This document shows positions 1 through 8,241 of a stretch of 64,000 bases of DNA, one piece after another. The DNA is from Thiothrix subterranea (GTDB taxonomy: Bacteria; Pseudomonadota; Gammaproteobacteria; Thiotrichales; Thiotrichaceae): assembly GCF_016772315.1 (NCBI RefSeq), contig NZ_CP053482.1:2294001-2358000 (forward strand), in the 5' to 3' direction. Numbering within the stretch: the first letter of the stretch is position 1; every line of letters begins with the position of its first letter. The translations under genes were made by a program, and so were the position numbers. Below the pieces are notes generated by a model that worked only from the letters and a program-made list of their open reading frames with translations, was not told where the DNA came from and did no database searches.

Positions 1-1002
1 CTGGAGACCACCCGCCGTAATTTGCCGGAAGCGCGGATTGATGGCGTGACCGTGGAAAGCATGTACCACAGCAATTCCTCGCGGGAACTGATGATCGGCG
101 TGGTGCGTGACCCGGTATTCGGCCCGGTGATAAGTTTCGGCATGGGCGGCACCTCGGTGGAAATTCACCGCGACCGCGCCGTGGCATTGCCACCCTTGAA
201 CGATTACATGATTAAGAAAACCGTGTGCCGTACCCGTGTGGCGCGTTTGCTGGGTAAATTCCGCAATATGCCGCCGATCCATTTCGATTCCTTGTGGAAA
301 GTGATGCAGCGCGTCTCCGAAATGGTGTGTGAATTGCCGGAAATAGTGGAAATGGACATCAATCCACTGATGGCGGATGCTAACGGGGTAATGGCGGTGG
401 ATGCGCGTTTCATCATCAACTACCCGCCAACCACGGCGCGGCGTTATGATCACATGGCGATTCACCCCTACCCGAATGATTTGGTGAAGCGTCAGCAGTT
501 GCCGGATGGCACGGATATTGTGATTCGCCCGATTCGCCCCGAAGACGCGGAAATGGAGCAAGAGTTCGTGCGCAACTTGTCGAAAGAATCGCGTTACATG
601 CGTTTCATGCAGGCATTGCGCGAACTCACGCCCGACATGTTGGTGCGTCTTACGCAAATTGATTATGACCGTGAAATGGCGTTTCTGGCGCTGACCCGTC
701 AAGACGGGCAGGAAGTGGAAATGGGGGTGGCGCGTTACGCGATTAACCCCGATAAAATGAGTTGCGAATTTGCGCTGGTGATTGCCGATGGCTGGCAGAA
801 CCGGGGCTTGGGTGGCTTGATGATGCAAACCTTGATTGATGCGGCACGGGCAAAAGGCTTGCGTACCATTGAGGGCGAGGTATTGCCGCATAACCACGGG
901 ATGCTGAAATTGATGCAGCGTTTGGGGTTCACCCGTCATCAGGATGGGATGGACGATGGTGTCGTGATGGTGAGTAAACGGTTAGGAGATTCCTGTTGCT
1001 AA
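1..1002 (+). CDS. Pat-type protein acetyltransferase, C-terminal part (5' cut by window)
   Basis: The reading frame is open from the first base, so this is the 3' end of a longer gene. The visible protein (about 333 residues) has two parts. The first half looks like the end of an ATP-grasp/acyl-CoA-synthetase-like region (EMDINPLMADANGVMAVDAR, a typical ATP-grasp ending). From about residue 160 comes a GNAT acetyltransferase domain (IVIRPIRPEDAEMEQEFV, then the acetyl-CoA loop region around NRGLGGLMMQTLIDAARAKG). This order matches bacterial lysine acetyltransferases of the Pat/PatZ (YfiQ) type, which acetylate metabolic enzymes such as acetyl-CoA synthetase. The stop overlaps the TTG start of thiD by 7 nt, so the two are probably co-transcribed. 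The missing N-terminus would hold the CoA-binding domain. Confidence 0.85.
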   Translation: METTRRNLPEARIDGVTVESMYHSNSSRELMIGVVRDPVFGPVISFGMGGTSVEIHRDRAVALPPLNDYMIKKTVCRTRVARLLGKFRNMPPIHFDSLWKVMQRVSEMVCELPEIVEMDINPLMADANGVMAVDARFIINYPPTTARRYDHMAIHPYPNDLVKRQQLPDGTDIVIRPIRPEDAEMEQEFVRNLSKESRYMRFMQALRELTPDMLVRLTQIDYDREMAFLALTRQDGQEVEMGVARYAINPDKMSCEFALVIADGWQNRGLGGLMMQTLIDAARAKGLRTIEGEVLPHNHGMLKLMQRLGFTRHQDGMDDGVVMVSKRLGDSCC

Positions 1003-1799
1003 CAGAGCATAGCGTTGCATCGGCAGTGCCGGTGGTAATGACCTTGGCGGGGCATGACCCCACGGGTGGGGCAGGCATTCAAGCAGACAGTGAGGCGATT
1101 GCCAGTCAAGGCTGTCATGCGGTGAGTGTGATTACCTGTTTGACCGTACAAGATACCCGCAATGTGCAACGCATTGAGCCGCTGGCGGATTATTTGATTG
1201 AGCAGCAAGCAGAGGCGTTGTTGGCGGATATGCCAATTGCGGCATTCAAAATCGGTTTGCTGGGCAGTGTGGAAGTGGTGCAAGCGGTGCATCGCATTCT
1301 GTTGCAAGCGCCGGATGTGCCGGTGATTCTTGACCCGGTGTTGGCGGCTGGGGGTGGCAAGGACTTTGCCAATGCGCAATTGTTGGGGGCAATTCGTGAG
1401 TATTTGTTGCCCCTTACCACGTTACTGACGCCGAATGTGCCGGAAGCTACGCAACTGGCGGTACGTGGTGAGGCGCTGGATGAACAAGCCTTTTCCTTGC
1501 TGGATCAGGGTTGTGAATACGTGTTGCTGACCGGTACTCATGCCGAAACTGAGCGCGTGGAAAATGCGCTGTATGGCGATGGTAAGCGCTTGCGTACTTG
1601 GTTGTGGGAACGGCTGCCGGAAACTTACCACGGTTCGGGTTGTACGCTGGCTTCGGCGTGCGCGGCGAATCTGGCGAAGGGGATGGAAATGAGCAAAGCG
1701 GTGGCGGCGGCGCAGGCGTATACGTGGGGTAGCTTGCAGGCGGGGCGGAAGATCGGGCGTGGGCAGTGGATGCCGGATCGGTTTTATTGGACGAAGTAG
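996..1799 (+). CDS. thiD: Hydroxymethylpyrimidine/phosphomethylpyrimidine kinase ThiD
   Basis: ThiD phosphorylates hydroxymethylpyrimidine and its monophosphate to give HMP-PP, the pyrimidine half of thiamine. The ribokinase-fold signature MTLAGHDPTGGAGIQAD lies near the N-terminus, and the C-terminal catalytic motif is YHGSGCTLASACAANLAKG. Length 267 aa is normal for the family. The TTG start at 996 is preceded by AGGAG (984-988); an in-frame ATG at 1038 would give a 253-aa protein starting just before the conserved strand, so the start is not certain. The gene overlaps the acetyltransferase gene upstream. Its partner thiE lies 0.8 kb downstream beyond a toxin-antitoxin pair, and thiS-thiG are 22 kb away, so thiamine genes are scattered here. 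Confidence 0.93.
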   Translation: MLTEHSVASAVPVVMTLAGHDPTGGAGIQADSEAIASQGCHAVSVITCLTVQDTRNVQRIEPLADYLIEQQAEALLADMPIAAFKIGLLGSVEVVQAVHRILLQAPDVPVILDPVLAAGGGKDFANAQLLGAIREYLLPLTTLLTPNVPEATQLAVRGEALDEQAFSLLDQGCEYVLLTGTHAETERVENALYGDGKRLRTWLWERLPETYHGSGCTLASACAANLAKGMEMSKAVAAAQAYTWGSLQAGRKIGRGQWMPDRFYWTK

Positions 1800-1810
1800 G
1801 GTACATCACC

Positions 1811-2227
1811 TTACGGATTGAGAGGCTTGAAGGGGTTGAGAATAGTCAGGCTACCAATTTTCAAGCCGTGTTGCATGTCTTCAGAATAGACGATTGAACA
1901 GCTTGCATCTTGTGCTGTGGCAATGATCAAACTGTCCCAATAGGACAAACGATAAGCTTCCCGCAATGAGGATGCTCGCTGGATAATAGCCAGCGATACA
2001 TCCAGAATAGTATGGTTTGTCCGTAGATTTTCGATGGTTTGCTGAATTTCCTGCTCGTTGTAACCTGATTTGCGGATAAGGTTGCTACAAACCTCGTTGA
2101 CGACTTGAGTGCTTAGCACAATACCAGCCTGTGCAATTAATGCATTGGCGGTCGCATGTTTTGGCTCGGTTTCGTCCATAAACGCATATAGCCAGACGTT
2201 GGAGTCAACGAAATACTCAACGTTCAT
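1811..2227 (-). CDS. PIN-domain ribonuclease toxin (VapC-like)
   Basis: A 138-aa PIN-domain protein. It shows the family's spaced acidic residues: D8 in YFVDSNVWLYA, the central E in VVNEVCSNL, D118 in SYWDSLIIATA and a later acidic pair in IVYSEDMQHG. PIN toxins of this kind are Mg-dependent endoribonucleases cleaving tRNA or rRNA. The gene overlaps by 11 nt with the small upstream gene (2217-2402), the usual layout of an antitoxin-toxin pair. It is inserted between thiD (opposite strand, 12 nt away) and thiE. Family assignment is firm; that it is an active toxin is inference from the pairing. Confidence 0.88.
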   Translation of the reverse strand: MNVEYFVDSNVWLYAFMDETEPKHATANALIAQAGIVLSTQVVNEVCSNLIRKSGYNEQEIQQTIENLRTNHTILDVSLAIIQRASSLREAYRLSYWDSLIIATAQDASCSIVYSEDMQHGLKIGSLTILNPFKPLNP

Positions 2228-2402
2228 ACAGTTCTTCGCGGCTGAGCGGTTTAAATGGCTTCACTAATCTAGGTGCGATAGAGACCTTGCGGGTGCTGGT
2301 TTGGACGGGCTGAATGGTGTATTTTTGTAATAAAAATTGATAAAAATCCACCAATTCGCGGCGGGCAAATTCGGGTAGCGTATCCAGATGCAGTACTTGC
2401 AT
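2217..2402 (-). CDS. DUF2281-like antitoxin partner of the PIN toxin
   Basis: A 61-aa protein with a short helical N-terminus (LPEFARRELVDFYQFLLQKY) followed by a basic linker and the C-terminal KPLSREELYER. This pattern resembles the DUF2281 family of small proteins found immediately upstream of PIN-domain toxins, where the N-terminal half dimerises or binds DNA and the C-terminal part wraps the toxin. It overlaps the toxin gene by 11 nt, so translation is probably coupled. A small basic DNA-binding role is inferred, not shown. The call would be weak without the toxin context. Confidence 0.75.
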   Translation of the reverse strand: MQVLHLDTLPEFARRELVDFYQFLLQKYTIQPVQTSTRKVSIAPRLVKPFKPLSREELYER

Positions 2403-2493
2403 GGTGTTATCCTACGGTTGTGTTGTACGGGGTCAGATTAGCGCAGGACACTGAATAACGCAAACGGGTGGCAATAGCCAAATAGCGATTACA

Positions 2494-2593
2494 TCTGAAC
2501 TAGGATTTTTAGGATTCAAGGATTCGCTTGATGAAGATGCCATCCTCCTCTTAATCCTGAAAATCTTTTAATCTTGTAAATCCCAGTTCAAGA
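2494..2593. repeat. About 100-nt imperfect long palindrome made of GGATT-type units
   Basis: The left end reads TCTGAACTAGGATTTTTAGG and the right end is close to its reverse complement (AAATCCCAGTTCAAGA). Inside, GGATT/AATCC units recur every 7-9 nt, so the transcript could fold into one long imperfect hairpin. It ends 17 nt before the thiE start codon and thus sits in its leader. It looks like a copy of a dispersed non-coding repeat rather than a thiamine riboswitch: no TPP-riboswitch core was recognised. The rest of 2403-2493 shows no gene. Confidence 0.6.
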
Positions 2594-2610
2594 CAAGCAA
2601 AGGAAATATC

Positions 2611-3240
2611 ATGCAAGGACTCTACGTCATCACCGACGGCTCAACCGGCGACGTGCTGTTGAACAAAGTCGAACAAGCCCTACGCGGCGGTGCGGCTATC
2701 GTGCAATACCGCGACAAAACCACCGATCAAGCACGGCGCGAACAGGAAGCGACCGCCTTGCGCTCACTCTGCCAGCAACACTACGCACTTTTTATCATCA
2801 ACGACGATGTGGCCTTAGCAAAAGCGGTACAAGCCGACGGCGTACACGTCGGTCGTGACGATTCCGCTTTAACTGCTGCAAGGGAAGCCTTGGGAACAGC
2901 CGCGATTATCGGCGTATCCTGCTACAACCAGCTAGAGCTGGCACTGAATGCAGCGGAGCAGGGTGCAGATTACATCGCCTTCGGCAGCTTTTTCCCCTCG
3001 CCCACCAAACCCAATGCACCCCGCGCTACGCTGGAATTGTTACACCAAGCGCGTCAGCAACTCACGCTACCCATTTGTGCTATCGGTGGTATTACGTTGG
3101 AGAATGCCCCCGATTTGCTGGCAAACGGCGCAGATATGCTGGCGGTCATCACCGATGTATTCAATAGCCAGGCGATTGCAGAACAGGCGATCCGCTATCA
3201 GGCACTGATTCGGGAACATAGTCTGGCTCAGTCGGCATAG
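2611..3240 (+). CDS. thiE: Thiamine-phosphate synthase ThiE
   Basis: ThiE joins HMP-PP and thiazole phosphate to thiamine monophosphate. The 209-aa protein shows the TIM-barrel family motifs in order: GLYVITDG at the N-terminus, VQYRDKTTD, the metal/pyrophosphate region LFIINDDVALAKAVQADGVHVG, then IAFGSFFPSPTKP and CAIGGITLENAPDLLANGAD. Length is normal. AAGGAAATATC precedes the ATG. The last 80 nt overlap the end of the convergent gene at 3161-4660, an unusually long convergent overlap. Transcription must pass or start near the long palindrome in its leader. Confidence 0.96.
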   Translation: MQGLYVITDGSTGDVLLNKVEQALRGGAAIVQYRDKTTDQARREQEATALRSLCQQHYALFIINDDVALAKAVQADGVHVGRDDSALTAAREALGTAAIIGVSCYNQLELALNAAEQGADYIAFGSFFPSPTKPNAPRATLELLHQARQQLTLPICAIGGITLENAPDLLANGADMLAVITDVFNSQAIAEQAIRYQALIREHSLAQSA

Positions 3241-4660
3241 GCGTTTCTAGCGTGATCATGCTAAGCGCGTCCTGTAATGCCGAGCGTGCATCCGCGCTTA
3301 AATTGGGTTGTTGCAATTGAGCGGTGAGGCGTTGGCGCAATGCCGTATTGTTTTGCAGTTTATCCATCACTGGAACGCCTGCCATTTGTGCGCCCAAAAT
3401 CAAGCCCACCTGTTCGGCTAAGGTTTTGCTGTCGACAATGCGTTGGTAGTACACCGCATCGGCTTGTTCACGGTATTTGAGCAATTCCATGGCATAGCGC
3501 TGCGTCCCGTATTCGGAGAGTGAGTAGCGGTCTTGCAAGGTGGGTTGCGCCAAAGCATTGTCGAGGTATTGCAACAGTAGTTGCCGGTGTTGTTCGGGTA
3601 TCACTTTGTTGACGTTGGCTTCCGCCGCATTGGGGGAGAGTTCCATGAAAATGCTATTGCTGAACAGGGTTATTATGCTGCGCCGTTCTTCTGGGGGCAT
3701 GGCGGTGCTGTTAATGTCACGCAATAAGGCGGCGACATCGGTGTTCGGGTCAGTCAATTTCTGTTGCTGTAAGCGGAAGTTAAAATAGTAGTCGGGGTTG
3801 AGATGAACCCGTAAATTTTCCAGTTGTTGGGCGAATTGTTCGGCGGAAACCAAGCCGTGCGAATCTTGTGACATGGTGCGGTAAATCTCTAAATAGGCGC
3901 GGAGCACTTCGGGGTCGGTTTCGCGGGGGAATTGCATTTCCAGAAAATCTTTGATGTATTGCTGGCGGGGTGTGGCGCGTTGCACGGTTGCGGCGTTCAC
4001 ATTGCCATCGTAGTAACGGGTTTCCGGTGGTAGCAAGATGCTGAAGGCTAAGCTGGCACGCGCCAGCCCAGAATGTTCACCGGCGGCGGCTAATACGCTG
4101 AGCATGTCTTTAAATAACGCATCATCCAGTGTGTTACTCATGATGCTCAATGCTTGCGAACTCGCGGGGTCGTCTAGCCCCAGATTGAGCACTTGCTCCC
4201 ACACTGCCCGTTGCGCCAGCGGAATGGAAATATTTTTAGCTTGCAGAAAGAGTGTGTCGAGGCGTTCGGATAACGCATCAAGCCGAGGTTGGTAAGCTTC
4301 GCGCATTGCTTCATCGGCTTGTTGATAAGGGTCGTAGGGGTTGTAGAGCAGTTGTTGCAAGCTGGAAATTTCCAGCAAAATGGTGTGGATTTCACTGAGC
4401 AAGGGGTCAAGTTTGGCGAGCAATCCAGTGATGGCTGTTGGCGTTGGCGGGGCAATGCCTTGGGTAGCCTTCTGCGCAGTTGCTGTTAACGGTGTACTTG
4501 CTGCAAAAGGTAAGCGTGCGGCTGTATTCGGGGCGTCAAGGTGTGCTACTGTGGCAACAGATTGCGAGGGTGTAGCCGGTGTATCGGGCTTGCCATACCA
4601 GTAAGCTAAGGTGATAGCAATGGCTATCAATAAGCTGAAACCCAGTTTGTAACTGTTCAA
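3161..4660 (-). CDS. Membrane-anchored periplasmic protein of unknown function
   Basis: A 499-aa protein I do not recognise. Residues about 7-23 form one hydrophobic segment (FSLLIAIAITLAYWYG), followed by a Pro/Thr/Ala-rich linker (about 25-75) and then a long, mainly helical region rich in Leu, Gln and Ala with no cysteine-rich or catalytic motif that I can see. The likely topology is a single N-terminal anchor with the body in the periplasm, perhaps a scaffold or lipase-chaperone-like helical protein (the segment VLRAYLEIYRTM and the flanking helices recall that style, but this is a guess). It stands alone, divergent from hemL and overlapping the 3' end of thiE by 80 nt. Confidence 0.7.
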   Translation of the reverse strand: MNSYKLGFSLLIAIAITLAYWYGKPDTPATPSQSVATVAHLDAPNTAARLPFAASTPLTATAQKATQGIAPPTPTAITGLLAKLDPLLSEIHTILLEISSLQQLLYNPYDPYQQADEAMREAYQPRLDALSERLDTLFLQAKNISIPLAQRAVWEQVLNLGLDDPASSQALSIMSNTLDDALFKDMLSVLAAAGEHSGLARASLAFSILLPPETRYYDGNVNAATVQRATPRQQYIKDFLEMQFPRETDPEVLRAYLEIYRTMSQDSHGLVSAEQFAQQLENLRVHLNPDYYFNFRLQQQKLTDPNTDVAALLRDINSTAMPPEERRSIITLFSNSIFMELSPNAAEANVNKVIPEQHRQLLLQYLDNALAQPTLQDRYSLSEYGTQRYAMELLKYREQADAVYYQRIVDSKTLAEQVGLILGAQMAGVPVMDKLQNNTALRQRLTAQLQQPNLSADARSALQDALSMITLETPMPTEPDYVPESVPDSGSPVLQSPGY

Positions 4661-4718
4661 GCGTAAACCTCTCGCGTAAGATTATAAATCTTCCCTGTTA
4701 TCGTCAATTCTGCCAAGG

Positions 4719-6008
4719 ATGCCAGCCGTGACCCGTTCTGAAACGTTATTTGAGCAAGCCAAACATTCCATTCCCGGTGGGGTTAATTCCCCGGTACGTG
4801 CCTTTCGCAGTGTCGGCGGTTCTCCCCGTTTTATTGCCCGTGCTCAAGGGGCGTATATGTGGGATGCAGACGGCAATCGCCTGATTGATTACGTCGGTTC
4901 GTGGGGGCCGATGGTCGCTGGTCACGCGCACCCCGAAGTCGTCGCTGCGGTGCAAGCCGCTGCGGTGGATGGTTTGAGCTACGGTGCGCCCACCGCGTTG
5001 GAAATCACCATGGCAGAGCGCATTTGCGCCCTCATGCCGTCGATTGACATGGTACGCATGACCAGTTCGGGCACGGAAGCCACCATGTCGGCGATTCGCT
5101 TGGCGCGTGGTTTTACCGGGCGCGATTTCTTGGTCAAGTTTGAAGGGGGCTATCATGGTCATGGCGACTCGTTGCTGGTGAAAGCCGGTTCGGGGGCATT
5201 GACGTTTGGACAACCGAGTTCCCCCGGTGTTCCCGCAGCATTGGCGCAATACACCCTGACGCTTGACTATAACAATAGCACACAGGTGCGCGAAGTGTTC
5301 GCGGCGCGGGGGCATGAAATTGCCTGCATTATCGTCGAACCCGTTTCCGGCAATATGAATTGCATCCCGCCTGTCGACGGTTTCCTCGAAACCTTGCGCG
5401 AGGTCTGTGATCAATCCGGTGCGGTGCTGATTTTCGATGAAGTCATGACCGGCTTTCGCGTGGCACTGGGCGGTGCGCAGCAGGTGTACGGCGTGAAACC
5501 TGACATTACCACGCTGGGTAAAATCATTGGTGGCGGAATGCCGGTCGGCGCGTTCGGCGGCAGGCGTGACATTATGGAACAGTTGTCGCCGTTGGGCGCG
5601 GTGTATCAGGCTGGCACGTTATCCGGCAACCCGATTGCGATGACGGCCGGGTTGAAAATGCTGGAAATCATTGCCCGTGATGATTTTTACGCGGAATTGA
5701 CCAGCAAAACCACGTATTTACTGGAAGGTTTGCAGCAAGTTGCTGATGCTGCCGGTGTGCCGTTTACCACCCAGCAAGTGGGCGGAATGTTCGGTTTGTT
5801 TTTCACCACCGAACCACGCATTGACACTTACGCGCAAGTGACGCAATGCAATATTCAACAATTCAACCGCTTTTTCCACGGCATGTTAGACCGGGGCGTG
5901 TATCTCGCACCGTCGGCGTATGAGGCGGGATTTGTATCCAACGCTCATAGCCAAGCCGATTTGGATGAAACCATCGCCATTGCCAAAGATGTATTTGCCA
6001 GCTTATAA
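4719..6008 (+). CDS. hemL: Glutamate-1-semialdehyde 2,1-aminomutase HemL
   Basis: HemL converts glutamate-1-semialdehyde to 5-aminolevulinate, the committed precursor of haem, sirohaem and cobalamin. The 429-aa PLP enzyme of the class III aminotransferase fold shows [18 protein letters not shown] at the N-terminus, the cofactor motif [18 protein letters not shown], the aspartate motif [13 protein letters not shown], and the Schiff-base lysine K268 in [18 protein letters not shown]. Length matches the family. AAGGATGCC precedes the chosen ATG. It is followed 18 nt later by the secreted protease gene on the same strand; that link is probably positional rather than functional. Confidence 0.97.
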   Translation: MPAVTRSETLFEQAKHSIPGGVNSPVRAFRSVGGSPRFIARAQGAYMWDADGNRLIDYVGSWGPMVAGHAHPEVVAAVQAAAVDGLSYGAPTALEITMAERICALMPSIDMVRMTSSGTEATMSAIRLARGFTGRDFLVKFEGGYHGHGDSLLVKAGSGALTFGQPSSPGVPAALAQYTLTLDYNNSTQVREVFAARGHEIACIIVEPVSGNMNCIPPVDGFLETLREVCDQSGAVLIFDEVMTGFRVALGGAQQVYGVKPDITTLGKIIGGGMPVGAFGGRRDIMEQLSPLGAVYQAGTLSGNPIAMTAGLKMLEIIARDDFYAELTSKTTYLLEGLQQVADAAGVPFTTQQVGGMFGLFFTTEPRIDTYAQVTQCNIQQFNRFFHGMLDRGVYLAPSAYEAGFVSNAHSQADLDETIAIAKDVFASL

Positions 6009-6026
6009 GCGGTAAGGAATGCCCTA

Positions 6027-7292
6027 GTGTCGTTAAGACTTTTGCTTTTGTTGGCGACCCTGTGGTTAGGGGTCGCCTTGCCGTCGTGGGCGGAAAACAG
6101 TTCTTCTTCCATTTATTCCGATGTGGAAGCATCGGTTTATCAAGTGCGGGTGATCAATCAGCAAACCGGCAAAAAAACCGCGATTGGCTCGGCGTTTGTG
6201 GTGATGCGCCCGGATATTATTGCGACCAATTATCACGTCGTCAGCACCTACATCAATAACCCGGAAGGCGATTTTGCTTTGGATTATTTGTCGACTTCCG
6301 GCAATACCGGGCGTTTGGAATTGCTGGCGGTGGATGTGTTGCACGACCTTGCGGTGTTGAAAGCCGATACCAATTTAGGCACACCGTTGCAAATTGCGAA
6401 GATTCCACCCAAGGGGGCGCGGTTATATTCCTTGGGAAATCCGATGGATAAAGGCTTTTCAATTGTGGAAGGCACCAATAACGGGGTGATGAAATCCAGC
6501 GATGATAATAATATCCTGTTTTCTGGCAGCCTGAATTCTGGGATGAGTGGCGGCCCTACCTTGGATGAGAACAAAAACGTGGTGGGGATCAACGTGGCGA
6601 CGTCGGGCAATGGCTTGAGTTACCTCGTACCGGCTGACTATTTGGCAATCATTCTGGAACGGCTGAAATTGACCGGATTTCAGGCGGATGCGGATATTGG
6701 GCAGCGCATTACGGAGCAATTGAAAAGCAACGCCGATAAGTATGTGCAAAATTTGCAGAAGCGGGAATGGACGCTTCAGCAACTGGGGCGTTTCAAAGTG
6801 CCGATGGATGTTACCAGCGTGGTGCGTTGCTGGGATAACAGCGATAAACCCAAACCGGATACCTTAATGCGTTCGTATTTCACCCAGTGCAGCAATGAGA
6901 GCAGCATTTATCTGGATGATGAGCTGGAAGTGGGTACTTTGGACTACGAGTATGTGTGGTTTGATGCGGGGGAAACGATTCCGGCACGCTTTTACCGTTA
7001 TTACGAGATTATGAATGCCAGCGTGTCAGCGAGTGGGGCGGGCAAGCAAGATGTGACCAATTTTGAGTGTTTCACCGATTTTACGCTGATTGCCGGGCAA
7101 GAATTCAAAATGACGGTGTGTCGGCGTGATTACCTCAATTATACCGGGCTGAGTGATTTGCTGGTGACGGCGGCGTTGGTGGGGCATAAGCGTCAGGGAA
7201 TGCTGTTTAATTTGGACATGACCGGCACAACGTTTGAGAGTGGCATGGCGTTGTTGCAGCGCATGTTGGGGGATTTCAAATGGCAACCATGA
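6027..7292 (+). CDS. Secreted trypsin-like (HtrA-type) serine protease, no PDZ seen
   Basis: A 421-aa protein starting with GTG and a clear signal peptide (residues 1-22, ending PSWA). The trypsin-fold triad is visible: H70 in ATNYHVV, D107 in LHDLAVLKAD and S174 in SGMSGGPTLDE, the spacing of S1C/HtrA proteases. The second half (about 230-421) has no recognisable PDZ domain. It carries several cysteines (VVRCWDNS, FTQCSNES, NFECFTDF, TVCRRDY) that may form disulfides and looks like a specific extracytoplasmic domain. The 3' end overlaps the next gene by 13 nt, coupling it to an FHA membrane protein. Substrate unknown. Confidence 0.85.
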   Translation: MSLRLLLLLATLWLGVALPSWAENSSSSIYSDVEASVYQVRVINQQTGKKTAIGSAFVVMRPDIIATNYHVVSTYINNPEGDFALDYLSTSGNTGRLELLAVDVLHDLAVLKADTNLGTPLQIAKIPPKGARLYSLGNPMDKGFSIVEGTNNGVMKSSDDNNILFSGSLNSGMSGGPTLDENKNVVGINVATSGNGLSYLVPADYLAIILERLKLTGFQADADIGQRITEQLKSNADKYVQNLQKREWTLQQLGRFKVPMDVTSVVRCWDNSDKPKPDTLMRSYFTQCSNESSIYLDDELEVGTLDYEYVWFDAGETIPARFYRYYEIMNASVSASGAGKQDVTNFECFTDFTLIAGQEFKMTVCRRDYLNYTGLSDLLVTAALVGHKRQGMLFNLDMTGTTFESGMALLQRMLGDFKWQP

Positions 7293-8239
7293 TTTTGGAA
7301 ATTCAAACACGCGGTTTGAATCAATACCACCGTTTGGAGCAGTTCCCGGTAACGATTGGGCGGGCGCTGGATAATGATGTGATTCTCTCCGATAACTCGG
7401 TGTCGCCCTACCATTTGCGTTTGGAGCAAGACGCTAAGGGGCAGGTATTCGTTCACAATTTGTCGAGTGAAAACGGTACGCGCCTGAATAAGCACCAGCT
7501 TGGCTTGCAGCCCGTGCAAGCGCCGATTCCGAGTCAACTATTGTTGGGTAATCGCCGTTTGCGCTTAGCGTCGACTGCGATGCCGGTGGAAACCACACAC
7601 GTTAGCCGTTGCGGGGGCTTGTTTACGCCTTTTTGTAAGCCGTTGTGGGCAGTGTTGTTGCTGTTGTTGACCGTGGTATCGCTGTTGCTGAACGATTATT
7701 TGAATGTGACAACGGCTAAAGATCCGCTGTTTTACATCAGTGGGGTGCTGCCGACCTTGGTGTGGATGCTGTTTGCGACCTTGGTGATTAGTGGCATGAC
7801 GCGCTTGTTTACACACCGTTGGGAATTTGCCCCTGCCTTGAGTGTGGTGTCATTGTTTAATCTCCTGCCGATGGTATTGGAAGAAATAAGCGGTTGGCTG
7901 AGTTATTTTCTGACCTCGGATGCGCCGTTTACCTGGCTCATGACCGGCGTCAGTGGTTTCGTGCTGATACCGGCGTTGTTGTATGCTTATCTGCATTGGG
8001 TATTGAGTCAGAAACGTTTGCCTGCTTTGGGTATCGCTTTGATTTTGAGCGCCTTGCCCTTGGGATTACGGGCGATTAGTGTGCTGGATCAAGTAACGCT
8101 GGCGAATGAGTTTTCCAGCGAGCCGTATTACCATCAGGGATTGAGTTCGTTGAATATTCACGCGAATCCGCCGCTGTCATTGGAAGCGTATTTGCAGCAA
8201 GCCGCAGACGCGCTGCCCTCGCAGTTGGAAGAAGAGTAA
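7280..8239 (+). CDS. FHA-domain integral membrane protein
   Basis: 319 aa. Residues about 5-80 are a forkhead-associated domain with all landmark residues: IGRALDNDVIL, SVSPYHLRL, then NLSSENGTRLN. FHA domains bind phosphothreonine peptides and here it would be cytoplasmic. From about residue 115 come several hydrophobic segments (WAVLLLLLTVVSLLLNDYL, LPTLVWMLFATLVISG, LSVVSLFNLLPMVLE, GFVLIPALLYAYLHWVL and others), so this is a polytopic inner-membrane protein. The start overlaps the protease gene by 13 nt, indicating co-expression. A plausible role is transmitting a cytoplasmic phosphorylation signal to a periplasmic protease; no kinase gene is adjacent. Confidence 0.85.
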   Translation: MATMILEIQTRGLNQYHRLEQFPVTIGRALDNDVILSDNSVSPYHLRLEQDAKGQVFVHNLSSENGTRLNKHQLGLQPVQAPIPSQLLLGNRRLRLASTAMPVETTHVSRCGGLFTPFCKPLWAVLLLLLTVVSLLLNDYLNVTTAKDPLFYISGVLPTLVWMLFATLVISGMTRLFTHRWEFAPALSVVSLFNLLPMVLEEISGWLSYFLTSDAPFTWLMTGVSGFVLIPALLYAYLHWVLSQKRLPALGIALILSALPLGLRAISVLDQVTLANEFSSEPYYHQGLSSLNIHANPPLSLEAYLQQAADALPSQLEEE

Positions 8240-8241
8240 GT

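Noticed and set aside
2403-2610. TPP riboswitch before thiE
   Set aside because: No CTGAGA/thi-box core is present; the structured sequence there is a repeat-like palindrome.
4746-5414. 222-aa open frame antisense to hemL
   Set aside because: Composition is typical of antisense shadows (rich in Arg, His, Gly) and hemL explains the region completely.
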